Source: Solanum dulcamara (lineage: Eukaryota; Streptophyta; Magnoliopsida; Solanales; Solanaceae). Taken from it: a DNA stretch of 64,000 bases. Every line of letters starts with the position of its first letter. The first letter of the stretch is position 1. The stretch is taken from assembly GCF_947179165.1 (NCBI RefSeq), contig NC_077248.1, positions 46,774,232 to 46,838,231 of the forward strand. Direction: 5' to 3'. The translations under genes were made by a program, and so were the position numbers. Below the pieces are notes generated by a model, which was given only the letters and a program-made list of their open reading frames with translations, was not told where the DNA came from and made no database searches. Below, piece by piece: positions 11,720 to 23,744 of the stretch.

Positions 11720-12142
11720 AGCATCTCTTTTTTCTTCCTTCACTCCTTCTTCAAACAACACACAGAGAAACATTTTGTGGGTATGTTTCTTTTCTCTTCT
11801 TTGCAGGGTAATTTGTGGCTACAATCTATTGTTTCATCAGATCCATCTTCTAGTAAGAAAACTGACTTTGGCTCTCCGGCATTGACTGGTTCTCAAACAA
11901 ATTCATTCCAGCCTGCTATTCAGATCCAGGTCGTTGTGAACAGCATCTTGGCAATCCGACGTGAACAGTAACTCTGATGTGAACAGTACTCCGATGTGAA
12001 CAGTATTTTTCGGTGGCAACCAGGTTCATTTCAACTGGAGTTGGTACCTCTGATTTTCATATCTATTCTTTGTTCATACACTTGTAGTTACATTTTGCGG
12101 ACTTTAGACCTTTGAATAATTTATTAGTTCATACGCATTTCC
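11720..12142 (+). other. RTE LINE 5' leader
   Basis: This is non-coding sequence or a minor ORF (11777-11971 is open with no recognised domain). Three copies of a unit around 'gtgaacagta' lie at about 11955-12008, with 'ctccgatgtgaacagta' repeated. It probably holds the internal promoter, but no motif proves this. Confidence 0.5.
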
Positions 12143-14140
12143 GTGGCTTTGAATAGTGATGATAGACTAGGGTCATGTTCTAGTTCAGGGATGGGGACGG
12201 AGACGGGGACGGGAATGAGGGTAAGGAGGGGTAAGTGGGTTAAAGGAGCGTCTAGACTGAGAGTAGGTTCTTGGAACATTGGGACGTTAATGGGAAAGTC
12301 CATAGAGCTAGTTAAGATTCTAAAGAAGAGGAAGATTAATATAGTGTGTGTCCAAGAGACCAAATGGGTAGGTCCTAAAGCTAAGGAGGTAGACATGTAT
12401 AAGCTTTGGTTCCCTGGTAGATCAAAGTATAGGAATGGGGTAGGCATTTTAGTAGACAGTGATTTAAGGGATCAGGTGGTGGAGGTTAGGAGAGTCACTG
12501 ATAGGATGATGTCGATTAAAGTGGTCGTTGGGAGGATTTGGACGAGTTAATGAGAGGCATATCGCATACTAAGAAGCTTTTCATGGGAGAAGATTTCAAT
12601 GGGCACATCAGGTCTATTTCAGGAGGGTATGATGATGTGCATGGAGGCTTTGGCTTCGGGGACAGAAATAGAGGAGGAGTTTCACTTTTGGATTTCGCAA
12701 GAGCTTTTGGGTTGGTGATAGCCAATTCGAGTTTCTCAAAGAAGGAGGACCACTTGGTAACCTTCCGTAGTTCGGTACGTTTAGAGTGGCTGACTAGGTT
12801 ATTTGATGTCATATTTGAGATAGCAACGATGTCCAAAGAATGGAGGTTGAGCGTAATGATCCCTCTATACAAAAACAAGGGGGATATCCAAAGCTGCAAC
12901 AACTATAGAGGTATCGAACTTCTAAATCATACTATAAAAATGTGGGAAAGAGTGGTGGAGATGAGGGTGAGGAGAGGCGTGTCTATTTTAGAGTATCAGT
13001 TTGGATTTATGTCAGGACGCTCAACTACGAAAGCCATCCATCTTATGAGGAGACTGGTGGAGCAGTATAGGGAGAGGAAGAGGGACTTACATATAGTATT
13101 CATCGACCTAGAAAAGTCCTATGATAAAATTCCACGAGAGATACTATGGAGATGTTTGGAGGCTAAAGGTGTACCTGTGGCGTACCTTAGGGTGATCAAG
13201 GATATGTATGAGGATGCCAAAACTAGGGTAAAGACAATATGAGGGGACTCAGAGCACTTTTCGATTGTGATGGGGTTACATCAAGGACCAACTCTTAGTT
13301 CATTTTTATTTTCCTTGGTGATGGATGGATTGACGAGACAAATTCAAGGTAAGGTGCCATGGTGTATGCTTTTTTGCGGACGACATAGTCTTGATCGATG
13401 AGACTCGTAGCGGAGTTAACGCTAAGCTGGAGGATTGGAGACATACCTTGGAGTCTAAAGGGTTTAAGCTGAGTAGGACCAAGATAGAGTACTTAGAGTG
13501 CAAGTTCAATGGGACACCTCAGGAGGTTGGCGCGGAAGTTAGGCTTGGTGACCAGGCCATCCAAAATAAAAGTAGTTTTAAGTACCTTTGGTCTATCATG
13601 CAAGGCAGCGAGGAGATTGACGATGATGTCACATATCGTATTGGAGTAGGGTGGATGAAATAGAGGCTCGCTTCCAGTGTGCTATGTGACAAGAAGGTGC
13701 CACCACAACTTAAGGAAAAGTTCTACAAAGTTGTGGTTAGACCAGCTATGTTATATGGGGTGGAGTGTTGGTTAGTTAAGGTCTCTCACGTTCAAAGGAT
13801 GAAAGTTGTCGAGATGAGAATGTTGAGATGGATGTGTGGGCATACCAGGAGCAACAGAATCAGAAATAAGGCTATTTGGGACAAGGTAGGAGTGGCCTCG
13901 GTGGAAGACACGATGCAAGAAATTCGACTGAGATGGTTTAGGCATGTGAAGAGGAGAGACACAGATGTCTCAGTGCGGAGGTGTGAGAGGTTGGCCATGG
14001 ATGGTTTCAGAAGAGGTAGGGGTAGGCCGAAGAAATATTGGGGAGAGGTGATTAGACAGGACATGGAGCAGTTACAGCTTACCGAAGACATGACCTTAGA
14101 TAGGAGGGTTTGGAGGACCCACATTAGGGTAAAAGGTTAG
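12143..14140 (+). pseudogene. RTE LINE endonuclease-reverse transcriptase
   Basis: The endonuclease is recognisable by VGSWNIGTL, INIVCVQETKW and, after a small deletion and frame break near 12535, FMGEDFNGH. Near 12780 the sequence jumps from endonuclease (LVTFRSS) straight to RT ([12 protein letters not shown]), so several hundred bases are missing. The RT then shows [30 protein letters not shown] and [15 protein letters not shown] stop lies at about 13242. The catalytic FADD near 13375-13390 is readable only after one extra T in a T-run. A TGG-to-TAG stop lies at 13661-13663, then the frame stays open to 14140. The first codon is uncertain: GTG 12143 opens the frame and the first ATG is near 12190. 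Confidence 0.9.
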
Positions 14141-14339
14141 TACATAGTCTCGTTATTCTTCCTTATTAGTAGGCGCCTTAGTGCACTATAATTTCTTGTG
14201 CTCTGATTTTTGTTATTATGTATTACTTTTTGTACTTTGATTACTCTATTTTATTTGTGTCGCTTTCGTTATTTGCTTTCTCATATCGCTAGCCTTATCT
14301 GACCTCTTTTTATGCTTTCATTGAGCCGAGGGTCTTTCG

Positions 14340-14409
14340 GAAACAATCGTTCTACCTTGGTAGGAGTAAGGTCTGCGTACACTTTACCCTCCCCAAGTTG
14401 TTGTTGTTG
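14340..14409 (+). repeat. RTE LINE 3' tail shared with SINEs
   Basis: The tail contains AAGGTCTGCGTACAC and TACCCTCCCCA and ends in TTGTTGTTGTTG directly against the target-site duplication. In RTE/SINE pairs the tail is what the reverse transcriptase recognises. Confidence 0.7.
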
Positions 14410-14427
14410 TATATAATATGAAATGAA
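14410..14427. repeat. Target-site duplication of RTE LINE, right copy
   Basis: TATATAATATGAAATGAA is identical to 11702-11719. Confidence 0.92.
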
Positions 14428-14516
14428 CTAAAAATGAAAAATAGAAAACTAACCCCCATTTTTATTTATTTTTCCTTCTTCCTCAAACGTTAATTATGTG
14501 ACTTTTAAATTATAAC

Positions 14517-16980
14517 TAGTATACATATCCACGCGTTGCACGGTCAATTGATAAAAATAATCATAATATACTAATTTATTGATAATTTCAAAATTTAACT
14601 TATTATAAAAATAATATTTTAAAGTTTATATGAGATAATGTTACCATTTAGAACCTTAATAGATTATAATAGAAAATTTATGAAAACAAATCAATATATA
14701 AGCTTAGTTCATTGTCTAAATTTGAAAATAATAATTTTTAGCATCATTTAATTTAGTTATTTTTCAAATTATTCAAAATCATAAATACTTTCACCCCGTT
14801 CATATCTCCACTTGTTAGAATAATAAGGATATGAGAAAATTTAATCATTAAATTAAAATAAAATATAACTAAGGAAATTCCTATGATTATAATAATGATA
14901 AGCATAAAACTAAGAAGTTTTTAATAACTTGAATGGATAAGGATAGAAGAAAGATAATTTTATTTAAAAAATCCATTAAGAGATGCAAAATCACAATTCA
15001 AAAAACTAAATTGTTGCATATGCATTAGTTATCAAAATTTTAGGAAATATATAATCATTATATTAAGAATTTAAAAAATATTCAAAATATGTTGAATAAA
15101 TAAGTAAGCAATTCTATTTGAACACAATTCATTTCTTTGTCTAATAGGTATTCTAATATAAAGGATAAAGTATTGACAAATTTTTATTAACCACGCATAA
15201 AGTGGCATGAAAATATTGTACCTGTGTCTTTTTCTGATAATTAATTCTCTTTTTCTTAAAGATAACGTCACATGTTTATCAAATAAGTTTATATTGATAG
15301 ATTGCAAATCGTATAAGTTTCAAACACTTCAAATAAAACATAGACTTCTAAAAACATTCATAAGTTTTTGTTACTTCATATCCTATAAATTCTCGATTAA
15401 CAAAATCACAAATTAAATTTAAAACACATAATTAAAAATAAATAATAATTTCATCATCCCATGATCAATAACAAAAAGAACAATAACTTTATGGTAAAAT
15501 CTTTTGTGAAAACATCTGCATTTATTTTTATTTTATCCTTTTTTTATACTCTTTCTTAAAAATATTTTTCTTCATGAACGATTTTAATTTAATTTTCATT
15601 CTAAGCAATAATTTAAATTAATAATTAACATATCCCATTACTCTCATTTAATTTATGTTATTATTGATATAAGAATCTATCAAAAATATTTTAGGTATGT
15701 GTATATATTTTTAATTTCAGGCTCATTTTATAAAAATATGTTGAATATATTATTACTTAATATTATATTATGTTGAATTCATGATTGAATTTGATTTTAT
15801 CAGAAAATTAATTTTTTTTGTTATAAAAGAAAACAAATATATCATCCATTGATTCTGTAAGTTTTTTATTCCCCATTTCTCTTTATTATATTTATCGTTT
15901 CTTAAAACTATTATATTGTCAAATTACTTTATATTAGTTCGTCACTTAATATCTTTGTCTACTACATAATTTTAATATTGTGTTACATATATTTCTACTT
16001 CCTAAACAAATTATATTTAATCTTATATATTAAAATTCAAAATTATTTAACAGTTTGAATGTATTAATGATATTTTTATATAAAATAAATTCATTCTTTG
16101 CATGTATTTTTTGCACTATTATTCATAACCTCCTTAGTAAAATTGACTCTTTTTTCCGATTATACTGTCCCATTTTTTTCATTTTTAACTATCCTGATTT
16201 TTTTTTTATTAGATATTAACTTTTTCAGATTTCTTTTTCATGACTGTTACAAATTGCCTTAAATGATAGAACCATTCCATTTTTTTAGGAGCATGTAAAT
16301 TCAAGTGTATTAATTTAATTTCTTTTCATTTAAACTAAATGTCAAAAATTTATAAAAAAAAATTAAGAACGTACAAAGTAAATCACGTGAGAAGTTGATA
16401 TGAGTGTTAGGAAATTGTTGATTTTTTTTCCATTAATTTTAGTGTAGTTTGTATGGGTTAGTTAACCGTTTTTTTAAAAAGGTTAAATTTGAATTTTAAA
16501 TTAATACTTTTCAAAATTAATATATTTACTTAAGAATATGTACTATTCATATTCTTGATTGAATAACCCATCTCATCGATTGCACGTTTTATTTACTTTA
16601 ACCTTATTATTTTTAAAAAAAAATTTAGAAGTGGAAAATTAATGTGTAGTTAGGAATTTTTTTATTTCTTTTTTTTGTTATTTTTTAATGTGTAGTTTAG
16701 TAGAAGTATATGTATATTTATATAATTAAAACATATTATATAAGAATTATTTTATCAATTCAAATTGTCATAAATAAGTAATAACTTACGTTAACCAATT
16801 GATAATGAGCTTCTCATTTGCAACACGAGTATTCTGCATTTTGTGGTTCTTTAAGACCTCAAATTTAAAGGAAAAAAAACAAAATTAATATATATCAATT
16901 TTATTATTTTCTATTTAAAGTCACTTCTAATCCAACATTAGATAACTATGTATTATTTTTGTTTTAATTTTTTCATGCAT
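14517..16980. other. AT-rich DNA, no gene seen
   Basis: Long A/T-rich DNA with frequent stops in all frames. The ORFs at 15071-15416 are low-complexity and overlap on opposite strands, so I do not call them genes. It may be the body of the Helitron-like element. Confidence 0.6.
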
Positions 16981-17962
16981 TATCTATTTTACTTTTTGAC
17001 TATTTACATTTTTCGGACATTTTGATAAATAATGTTCTTCTTCTTGGACTTTCACTTCTCTATCTGAGAATATATTTAAATTTTCTTCGGCTAGCCATCT
17101 AATAATCTGCATATTCGCCCAAAAAATGATGATGGAGTTAAGAAGAATGAAAATAATTCAACGAATAACATTATACATTTGGAGAAGAAGAGACCCATTA
17201 ATTCTTTTCTTAAGGATTATCTATTTTACCTTTGATTATTTACATCATCCGGACATTTTGATAAATATTGTTCTTCTTATTTTTGGACTTTCACTTCTTT
17301 CTCTAAAAATATATTATTTCTTTTCTTCGGTTAGCCATCTAATAATCTGCATATTCGCCCAAAAAAAAGAAGATGAAGTTAAGAAGAAGAGCTCCTTTAG
17401 TTTTTTTTTTATAAGGATTGTCTATTTTACTTTTGATTATTTAAATCCTCCGGGCATTTTGATAAATATTGTTCTTCTTTTTCTTTTTCTTTTTCTTGGA
17501 CTTTCACTTCTTTCTCTGTTAAATTTTCTTCGGCTAATCATCTAAATAATCTACATATTCGCCCTCCCCCCCCAACCCCAAAAGATGAAGTTAAGAAGAA
17601 TGAAAATAATACAACAAATAACACTATACATTTGAAGAAGAAGAGATCCTTTAACTCTTTAAGGATTGTCTATTTTACATTCGATTATTTAAATTCTCCA
17701 GATATTTTGATAAATATTGTTCTTTTTTTTTATAAGGATTGTCTATTTTACCTTTGATTATTTAAATCACCGAATATTTTGATAAATATTCTTCTTCTTC
17801 TTCTTCTTGGACTTCACTTCTTTCTCTAGTAAATTTTCTTTGACTAGCCATCTATTAATCTACATTTTCGCTCAATAGAAGAAGAATATGAAGTTAAGAA
17901 AAATGCAAATAATTCAACAAATAACATTATACATTTACAGAAGAAGAGATTCATTAATTTTT
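16981..17962 (+). repeat. Tandem array, unit about 200-250 bp
   Basis: The anchor 'cattttgataaat' recurs at about 17018, 17254, 17456, 17705 and 17774. Each is followed by 'ttcttcttggactttcacttc', a 'tcttcggctagccatctaataatctgcatattcgcc'-like block, then 'gaagttaagaagaatgaaaataattcaac' and 'agaagaagagacc'. Spacings of about 236, 201, 249 and 70 show four diverged units plus one with an internal deletion. The open frames at 17126-17545 and 17888-18100 are by-products. Confidence 0.8.
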
Positions 17963-18697
17963 TTAATTGAATTTATTTATGTATACATAGAGATAAGAGG
18001 TAGAGTAGTTTTAGATAACCACTTTAAATTCAAATTAAAAAAAGTAACCACTTTGCCATGTTGTAGTTTTTTTTTTGGTTTTTTTTATAGCATTAAGTGA
18101 ATGAGTTAGTTTAGTAATGAGACTCTGTTACATATTTTTGGATTTTAATTCAAATTTTATATTGATTGTTTGCAGACACTTGGCAATTTTAATATTATTT
18201 CAAATTGATTAAAAATATCGTGTATTTAAAAAAGTCTCATTTCAAATCAGTTATATTTTTTTAGAAATAAAGTATATCTTCACAGTATTATTTAATGAGT
18301 GGGCATTTTTGTTTTTTTTATTAGTATCATTTATTATTTTTAATTGAAAAAATGGCTAATGCACATTAATTTTGATTATCTTTTTTCTTTTCTATTATTT
18401 TAAGAAGTAAAAGATATAATGGCAGTTTTTTGCCTATTAAAATTTAAATTTTAAAAAGGTAAAATGTTAAAGTAATACTAAAAATTAGATATTTAGTGTT
18501 TTTTCAGTTTTTAATTTTTTTTTAGGGTTTGCAATTTTTATTTTTATTTTTATTTCAAATTGATTAAAAATATGAGGGTAGTTATGTCTGAGTCTTTTTT
18601 TTTCAAATTTTATATTAATTAATTATTTTTCTAATTCATTGTTAAATAATTAATTTTATTTTTTGTGGTGCTGACACGTAGACGTTTTTACCTCTCC

Positions 18698-18699
<2 letters not shown>
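17963..18699. other. AT-rich DNA, no gene seen
   Basis: T-rich and A-rich homopolymer stretches. Nothing coding. Confidence 0.6.
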
Positions 18700-18754
<55 letters not shown>

Positions 18755-18755
18755 T
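18700..18755. repeat. (TA)n(GA)n compound microsatellite
   Basis: A TA run (about 18700-18734) passes directly into a GA run (18735-18754). Confidence 0.95.
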
Positions 18756-21090
18756 ATCTTTGTTCCCGAAATTTCCTCTTAAATCAGAGTCACTTCCTTT
18801 CTTTTTTTCCCGTAATATTTTAAAATATCCCCCCTTTTTGCTTTTTTTAAAAGATAAACAATATCTCCTACCATTTAAATACTTTATTAGTTTAGAGTAC
18901 GTGCTTTACATGTGTGTATTACGTTAAAAAGAGTCAAATTATTTACATCCCTAACTTTACGTTAAAAATCAAACTGCCTCCTCAATTTTAAACAGACGGC
19001 ATTCTCCACCCTTGTATGTCAATTATTACTTTTAAATGTCTATTTTACCCTAATACTTAAGCTGGAATATCATTATTACTGTCCAAATCCACAGACATGA
19101 AATAAAATGGAAGATTTTAAGATAAAGAAAACGTGAAAATTGAATATTTATTTAAAGTTATACATGAATCTTTTTTATCTGCACAAGAATATTGAAAAAT
19201 CAATAAATAATGACTTATATAGGTTTATTCATATATTAGTTGAAGAACGTCTAATAACTTTACAAAAATAACAAACATATGATGAGTGAAAAGAAGAAAA
19301 GGAACAATAATATTCATGCAACATTATATCTAGAAGAATTGATACAAATGAAATAAATGGAGTTTAGCTTCTAAACTAAATTCTTTTAATCGATTTTAAA
19401 GTATTTTCTCTCTTGATTTGGTGTGATTCTCACAGACTTTCGATAAAATAGACTTTTCTCCTAAAAACTTTTTATCTAAAAGTTTGGTGAAAACTTTTTT
19501 CATGATTGAAATGATCAGAAAACTTTTCTTTCCATCATCCTTTATATAATATCACCTATAATTTTTTTTTTCAATTTAACTAAGATGACAATTTACTTGG
19601 GTAGATTTTCTTTCTATCAAATAAACTTTATGAAAAATAGAGCCAATTAATCGGCATATAAGAGTTTTTACCATCCATTAGTGATTTATAATTTGTCGAT
19701 GTTGTAATTACATGGAATTGGGACTTTCCAGGTAAACCATTTAAAAAAAAAATTGAATCTCTTTTTTTTAAAGAGTATTTTTAATTAACTTTATTTGTTT
19801 GTTTATTTTATTTATTGTAATTTAATTAAGATTTATAAAAGGTATAAATAGTAATTTTAACAGTTTTTTCCATTATAAAATCTTTTAATTAAAAAAAAAT
19901 TAAATTAATATTTCTAATGACCTTCGTAATATAGTTAGATAGATAATTATATTGAAAATAATTATAAAGGCAAGTTGAATCCACTTTGTACTCTAATCAA
20001 AATTTTCATATTGTTATAATAGCTAAGTCAAGTTGAGTCCCCTTTGTACTAAAATCAAAAAAAAATTCGTATTGTTCTACATTTTAAAACTAAAATTATT
20101 TCCTTTTCTAAATGTGAATAGTCTTCTTATATAAATTCAAGACTATATTAGGAGTTCTTACCTATTATAAATAAATAAAAATATAATAGTTATAATTTTA
20201 ATAAATTTTAAAATCTTAAATATTAGAATAATAATTAAATGACAATTATTTTTAGGAAAAAGGTGAAAAGACAATTTTGTCTAAAGTGTAATATTTTAAT
20301 AAAGGGGAAAAAGCTCAAACAATATTTTTAAGGGTATTCATGCTTTTAATATAGTATAAATAATTATGCTTTATAAATTTAGTGAGACTATATATGGGGC
20401 AAACTAAGACTATATATGGAACAAAATTAATGGATTATTATTTGTAAATTAAACTCTAATTTCGGGGATATTATATGAAGCCTTTTTTCCTACTTTCTCT
20501 TGACATATCTCCATTTTTCTATTTTTCTTACTACTCTTTGTTTAATTTGTTTCAATTTTCTGTTTTCGCCCTATACTCCATATACTACTCATTTTGTCTT
20601 CTCCTAATTTTATGTAAAATTTCCCAATATCTAAATATTCCTTAAATATTGTCATTTTTTTCTTATATAAATGAAAAGTATTTCAATGAAAAGAGATGGA
20701 GAGGACATAAGAAGAAAAATAATTATATTCATACAAGAGTTTGAGTTGAAATAATATCAAATTAATAGCAGATTTAGTTAAAACTACTTCAAAACTTCTG
20801 ATTCATGCTTTTCTTCTTGTTCACCCTCTAATAACAAAGAAGTTTTAAACACTTAGCAGAAGCCTGATGACCCCTTTTGTTATATTCACGTGAATAGTAT
20901 TTGGTATCTTAAAAGGTTATCAAGAAAGAATTATTCATATAATGTTTTGATGATCCAACATTACTACAAGAGCATAAAGATAGTAGCAGTGTTGATGCTT
21001 TGCACTTACAAAATAATCTTGGATTGTAATGGCTTTATCCTTGGCCTCATTCTCTTTATATCCTACTATTTATGCAAATTCATACTGCAT
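18756..21090. other. AT-rich DNA, no gene seen
   Basis: No ORF, RNA gene or element end is supported across this stretch. Around 19990-20060 a short motif is directly repeated ('aagttgagtcc.ctttgtact..aatcaaa'). The ORF at 20890-21132 runs into the CACTA end and has no recognised domain. Confidence 0.6.
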
Positions 21091-21093
21091 AAA
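21091..21093. repeat. CACTA target-site duplication (AAA), left
   Basis: AAA lies immediately outside CACTAC and is matched by AAA at 63257-63259. A 3-bp duplication is the rule for CACTA elements. A 3-bp A/T match alone is weak evidence. Confidence 0.55.
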
Positions 21094-21215
21094 CACTACA
21101 AAAAAAGGCTGGATTTTTGGAGGTTACTATAAACTCCCCAAAATTATATTAAATGTGGGGGTCTTTATAGGCGCCACTAATTTTCAAGTTGCGGGGGTCG
21201 TAACCTCCGCTATTT
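21094..21215 (+). repeat. CACTA left terminal inverted repeat and subterminal repeats
   Basis: CACTACAAAAAAA is followed by several short G-rich motifs in both orientations (GGAGGTTAC, GTGGGGGTC, GCGGGGGTC, AACCTCCGC). Such subterminal motifs bind the element's TNP1-like protein in characterised CACTA elements. Confidence 0.75.
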
Positions 21216-21880
21216 CTTTAGAAATTATATTCACTCTAATTTTTTTAATCTCACTCTAATAAACCCTTTCTCTTTCTCTCTCTTAGTTCACTCAACAGAC
21301 CCATTTCTCTCTCACTCTCACAACTCTCTTCTCTCACTCTCGCAGATCCCTACACTCATTCTTGAAGCTCTCCTTTCCGACCCATTTAGTGAGATTTAAG
21401 TTTTGGCATGCAAATTGATTTGGAAGAAATAGAGCTTTTCATCTTGTACTTTTTTGGAATTTTGATTTCGTCAAGTTTTGGATTGCGAATCTACTGATTT
21501 AAGGTATTCATCTTTCTGATTTCTTTGATTTTTTTAAATTTTTTTTTTTTACTTTTTTAAAAAAGAAAGATGTACACACTAAAGGATATAAAAATCAACA
21601 ACAGACTGTCAACAACATTCTTTGATTTTGGTCATTAAATTATAGTTTTCATCTTCTTTCATCTTGCATGTGGGTTTTAATTTTTTATTCTCTGCTTATT
21701 TGTGTTTTGCCTTTGGTGATTCGTTTAGGTATATTGTTACCGATGTTGTTTGGAGGTGAGTTTTCATCGCTCAATTTTGTGCGATTTAGATAATCAGTTA
21801 TTTTGCGATCTCAGATGATGTGAAATTGATATGCTATGTTATTGTGTAAATTATATCATTTCTTCATTTGAGTCTATTAT
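21216..21880 (+). promoter_or_regulatory. CACTA transposase promoter / 5' UTR with leader intron (candidate)
   Basis: A CT-rich stretch (about 21265-21350) resembles a plant 5' UTR. 'ttaagGTATTC' at about 21500 could be a splice donor opening a leader intron. No coding exon is left before LTR element A begins at 21881. This is an inference from position inside the CACTA and from composition. Confidence 0.35.
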
Positions 21881-23688
21881 TGTCACGACACCAACTCGCT
21901 GTGACTGACACCCACACTAATCTTCCGATGGAAGAACCATTTCAATAGCCCAACAATTAGCAAACACAGTAAATAAACAAGATAAGGATGCAAAAGTAGT
22001 CTTAATTAAAGATATAAGCCTAGATCCCCATAAACTTAGGAAGGTCTAGGCAACAACTTAAAACATGCGGAAAACATCCTAGGAATTGAAAGTCATTCGT
22101 ACCAAAACTCTACAGAACCAACAAGTCTAGAAAGGGAGTACAATTTCCATAAGAAATTCATTAGAGAGTTAACCACTCTCTAAACATCTAAGTCCCGGAA
22201 GAAGGACCAGAAATAATAGAGAGTCTACGTTAGCCTGAAAGAAACAACTCACCCTTGAACTCGAACAATTGTCACCCTAAGCGAGGTCTCTCTACAGTCG
22301 GCTGAATATGCCCTGTACTCAACAAAGACAGAGCAAGTGTAGTATTAGTATAAAAATCAACAGTGTACTGGTAGGATCACGCAGCTAGCCAGTAAGCGGA
22401 TCATGAACAAGTAAACTCAACATAGTAAGCATATATATACAGAATAAGCTTAATCCTTTTCATGTCAATTAATACTCAACAAGACCACAATTCAACAATC
22501 TCAATATCATGTAACTTTACATAAGGGTCCTCTCATGGGACGTGCAAACACTTAATTTATGTCAGAATATGACACTCGATTCAAGGTTTGTGTCGAAACA
22601 TGACACCCGATCCAAATGTTTATTGGAAAATAACACCCGATTCAATTATGTGTTGGAATGTGATACCTGATCCAATTATGCAAATCAAACACAGTTTACC
22701 AATAATAGTCCACATTATATCACCAAGAACAGGTTAATCACAAAACAGGCTAGTAAGTGATCATTTCACATATTCGATAGCATACTTTCCTATTCATAGA
22801 CACACATGCATACAATGAAACAATTTAACAAGTACACGAAACATGTACAGAAAACAAAACCATCACCTACCTCGAATTCGAGCTTCAACCACTGTAAGAT
22901 ACAAGAGCTTTCCCTTTACGAGTTCATTCTGCTTGTTCTTGGTATAAAAACAGTAAATACACACAAAAAATCAACAAAATGGCCTAACTAATATGAATTA
23001 TAACACAATTTCCATCATAGGCCAACCCCATGATCCTAACCCCCATTTTAGGACAACTTTCCACTGTTAGTTTTCAAGTCGAAACCCTCCCTCAAGATCA
23101 CCCATTATAGATTATGGGTTCTAGAAATTAAATTATGAGTTTGGGGAGTAGAAATCTTACCTTTTGCGTGAAAATCCATGGAAAAGTGATAAAAAATACC
23201 ATGGGTCGCCTCCTAACGTCTTAAGAATAGTTTTTATGCAGAAAATTATTTTTGGGTTTTTACCCCGTAATAAGTCGCGACTGTCCCGCTCTGACGGCCC
23301 CTCCCTTACTATACTAATCCTGCTCTGACGGGATAGGCGAAAATAGAGAGCTTGTAAAGAGTCTCCAAGTCTCCCCTTTCACAAAATACCCTCTCCCCAA
23401 GGTGTCTTAATTTATATACTTCACGCCAAGTCCAATTCAGGGAGTTTTACTCACCCGAATGCGATTCCGTAAAGCTGTAAATGCTCCGTATCATCTTGTC
23501 TCTCATCTAACCCAACCAAATTAAATATTAGATCTCTACCTATCACAAGGTCACCCTAGACCTCATCTGACTCAGAATTCATCCAAGTTTGGCCTAGGCT
23601 AAATTTTTCCAAAGTTACTACCTGAAGTTTTTTGGCCCAAATTCTTTCCCCATTTGCCTATTTATAACGACGAGGATAGATCATTACA
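21881..23688 (-). repeat. LTR of gypsy element A (3' LTR)
   Basis: The plus strand starts TGTCACGAC. The other edge, on the minus strand, starts TGTAATGATC just after the polyprotein. It is about 1.8 kb. It contains a tandem array of about 36 bp (22555-22685) and a GC-rich palindromic patch (23270-23335). The preceding polypurine tract is poorly preserved. Confidence 0.75.
22555..22685. repeat. Tandem repeat of about 36 bp in LTR A
   Basis: Four diverged units are built on 'tgacacccgatYcaa..tgtgtYggaa'. Confidence 0.7.
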
Positions 23689-23744
23689 ATCGATACCAAT
23701 TTATCTATCACTCGTCTCCGAGTGATCAATTAGGAAAAACAGGG

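Larger units (their letters stand above)
11720..14409 (+). mobile_element. RTE-clade LINE, internally deleted
   Basis: This is a single-ORF non-LTR retrotransposon with perfect 18-bp duplications outside both ends and a terminal (TTG)n, the usual RTE ending. The leader (11720-12142) contains short tandem repeats. The coding part has lost the end of the endonuclease and the start of the RT. The 3' tail carries the same GGTCTGCGTACA and CTACCCTCCCCA block as 880-965. It is about 2.69 kb long, shorter than an intact plant RTE because of the deletions. Confidence 0.9.
14516..18754 (-). mobile_element. Possible non-autonomous Helitron
   Basis: On the minus strand the left boundary reads as a GC-rich hairpin (CCGTGC-AAC-GCGTGG, with wobble pairs), 9 nt, CTAG, then T. 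This is the Helitron 3' signature. A candidate 5' end is the TCTCTC...TATATA sequence at 18754, preceded by A, which is common for plant Helitrons but is low complexity here. The body is A/T rich with a tandem array and no Rep/helicase ORF. The 3' end is moderately supported and the 5' end and the pairing are weak. Confidence 0.3.

Noticed and set aside
15071..15416. Small genes on both strands
   Set aside because: Overlapping low-complexity ORFs in AT-rich DNA with no start context, domain or neighbour support.
16981..17962. CRISPR array
   Set aside because: Units are 200-250 bp, diverged, have no constant short repeat and unique spacer structure, and the DNA is a plant nuclear genome.
17126..18100. 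Membrane-protein-like ORFs (139 and 70 aa)
   Set aside because: They fall in the tandem array. Hydrophobic Phe/Leu/Ile content is a result of T-rich sequence.
18700..18755. TATA-box promoter
   Set aside because: A plain (TA)n(GA)n microsatellite with no downstream gene.
20890..21259. ORFs of 80 and 76 aa
   Set aside because: Both run across the CACTA end and its subterminal repeats.
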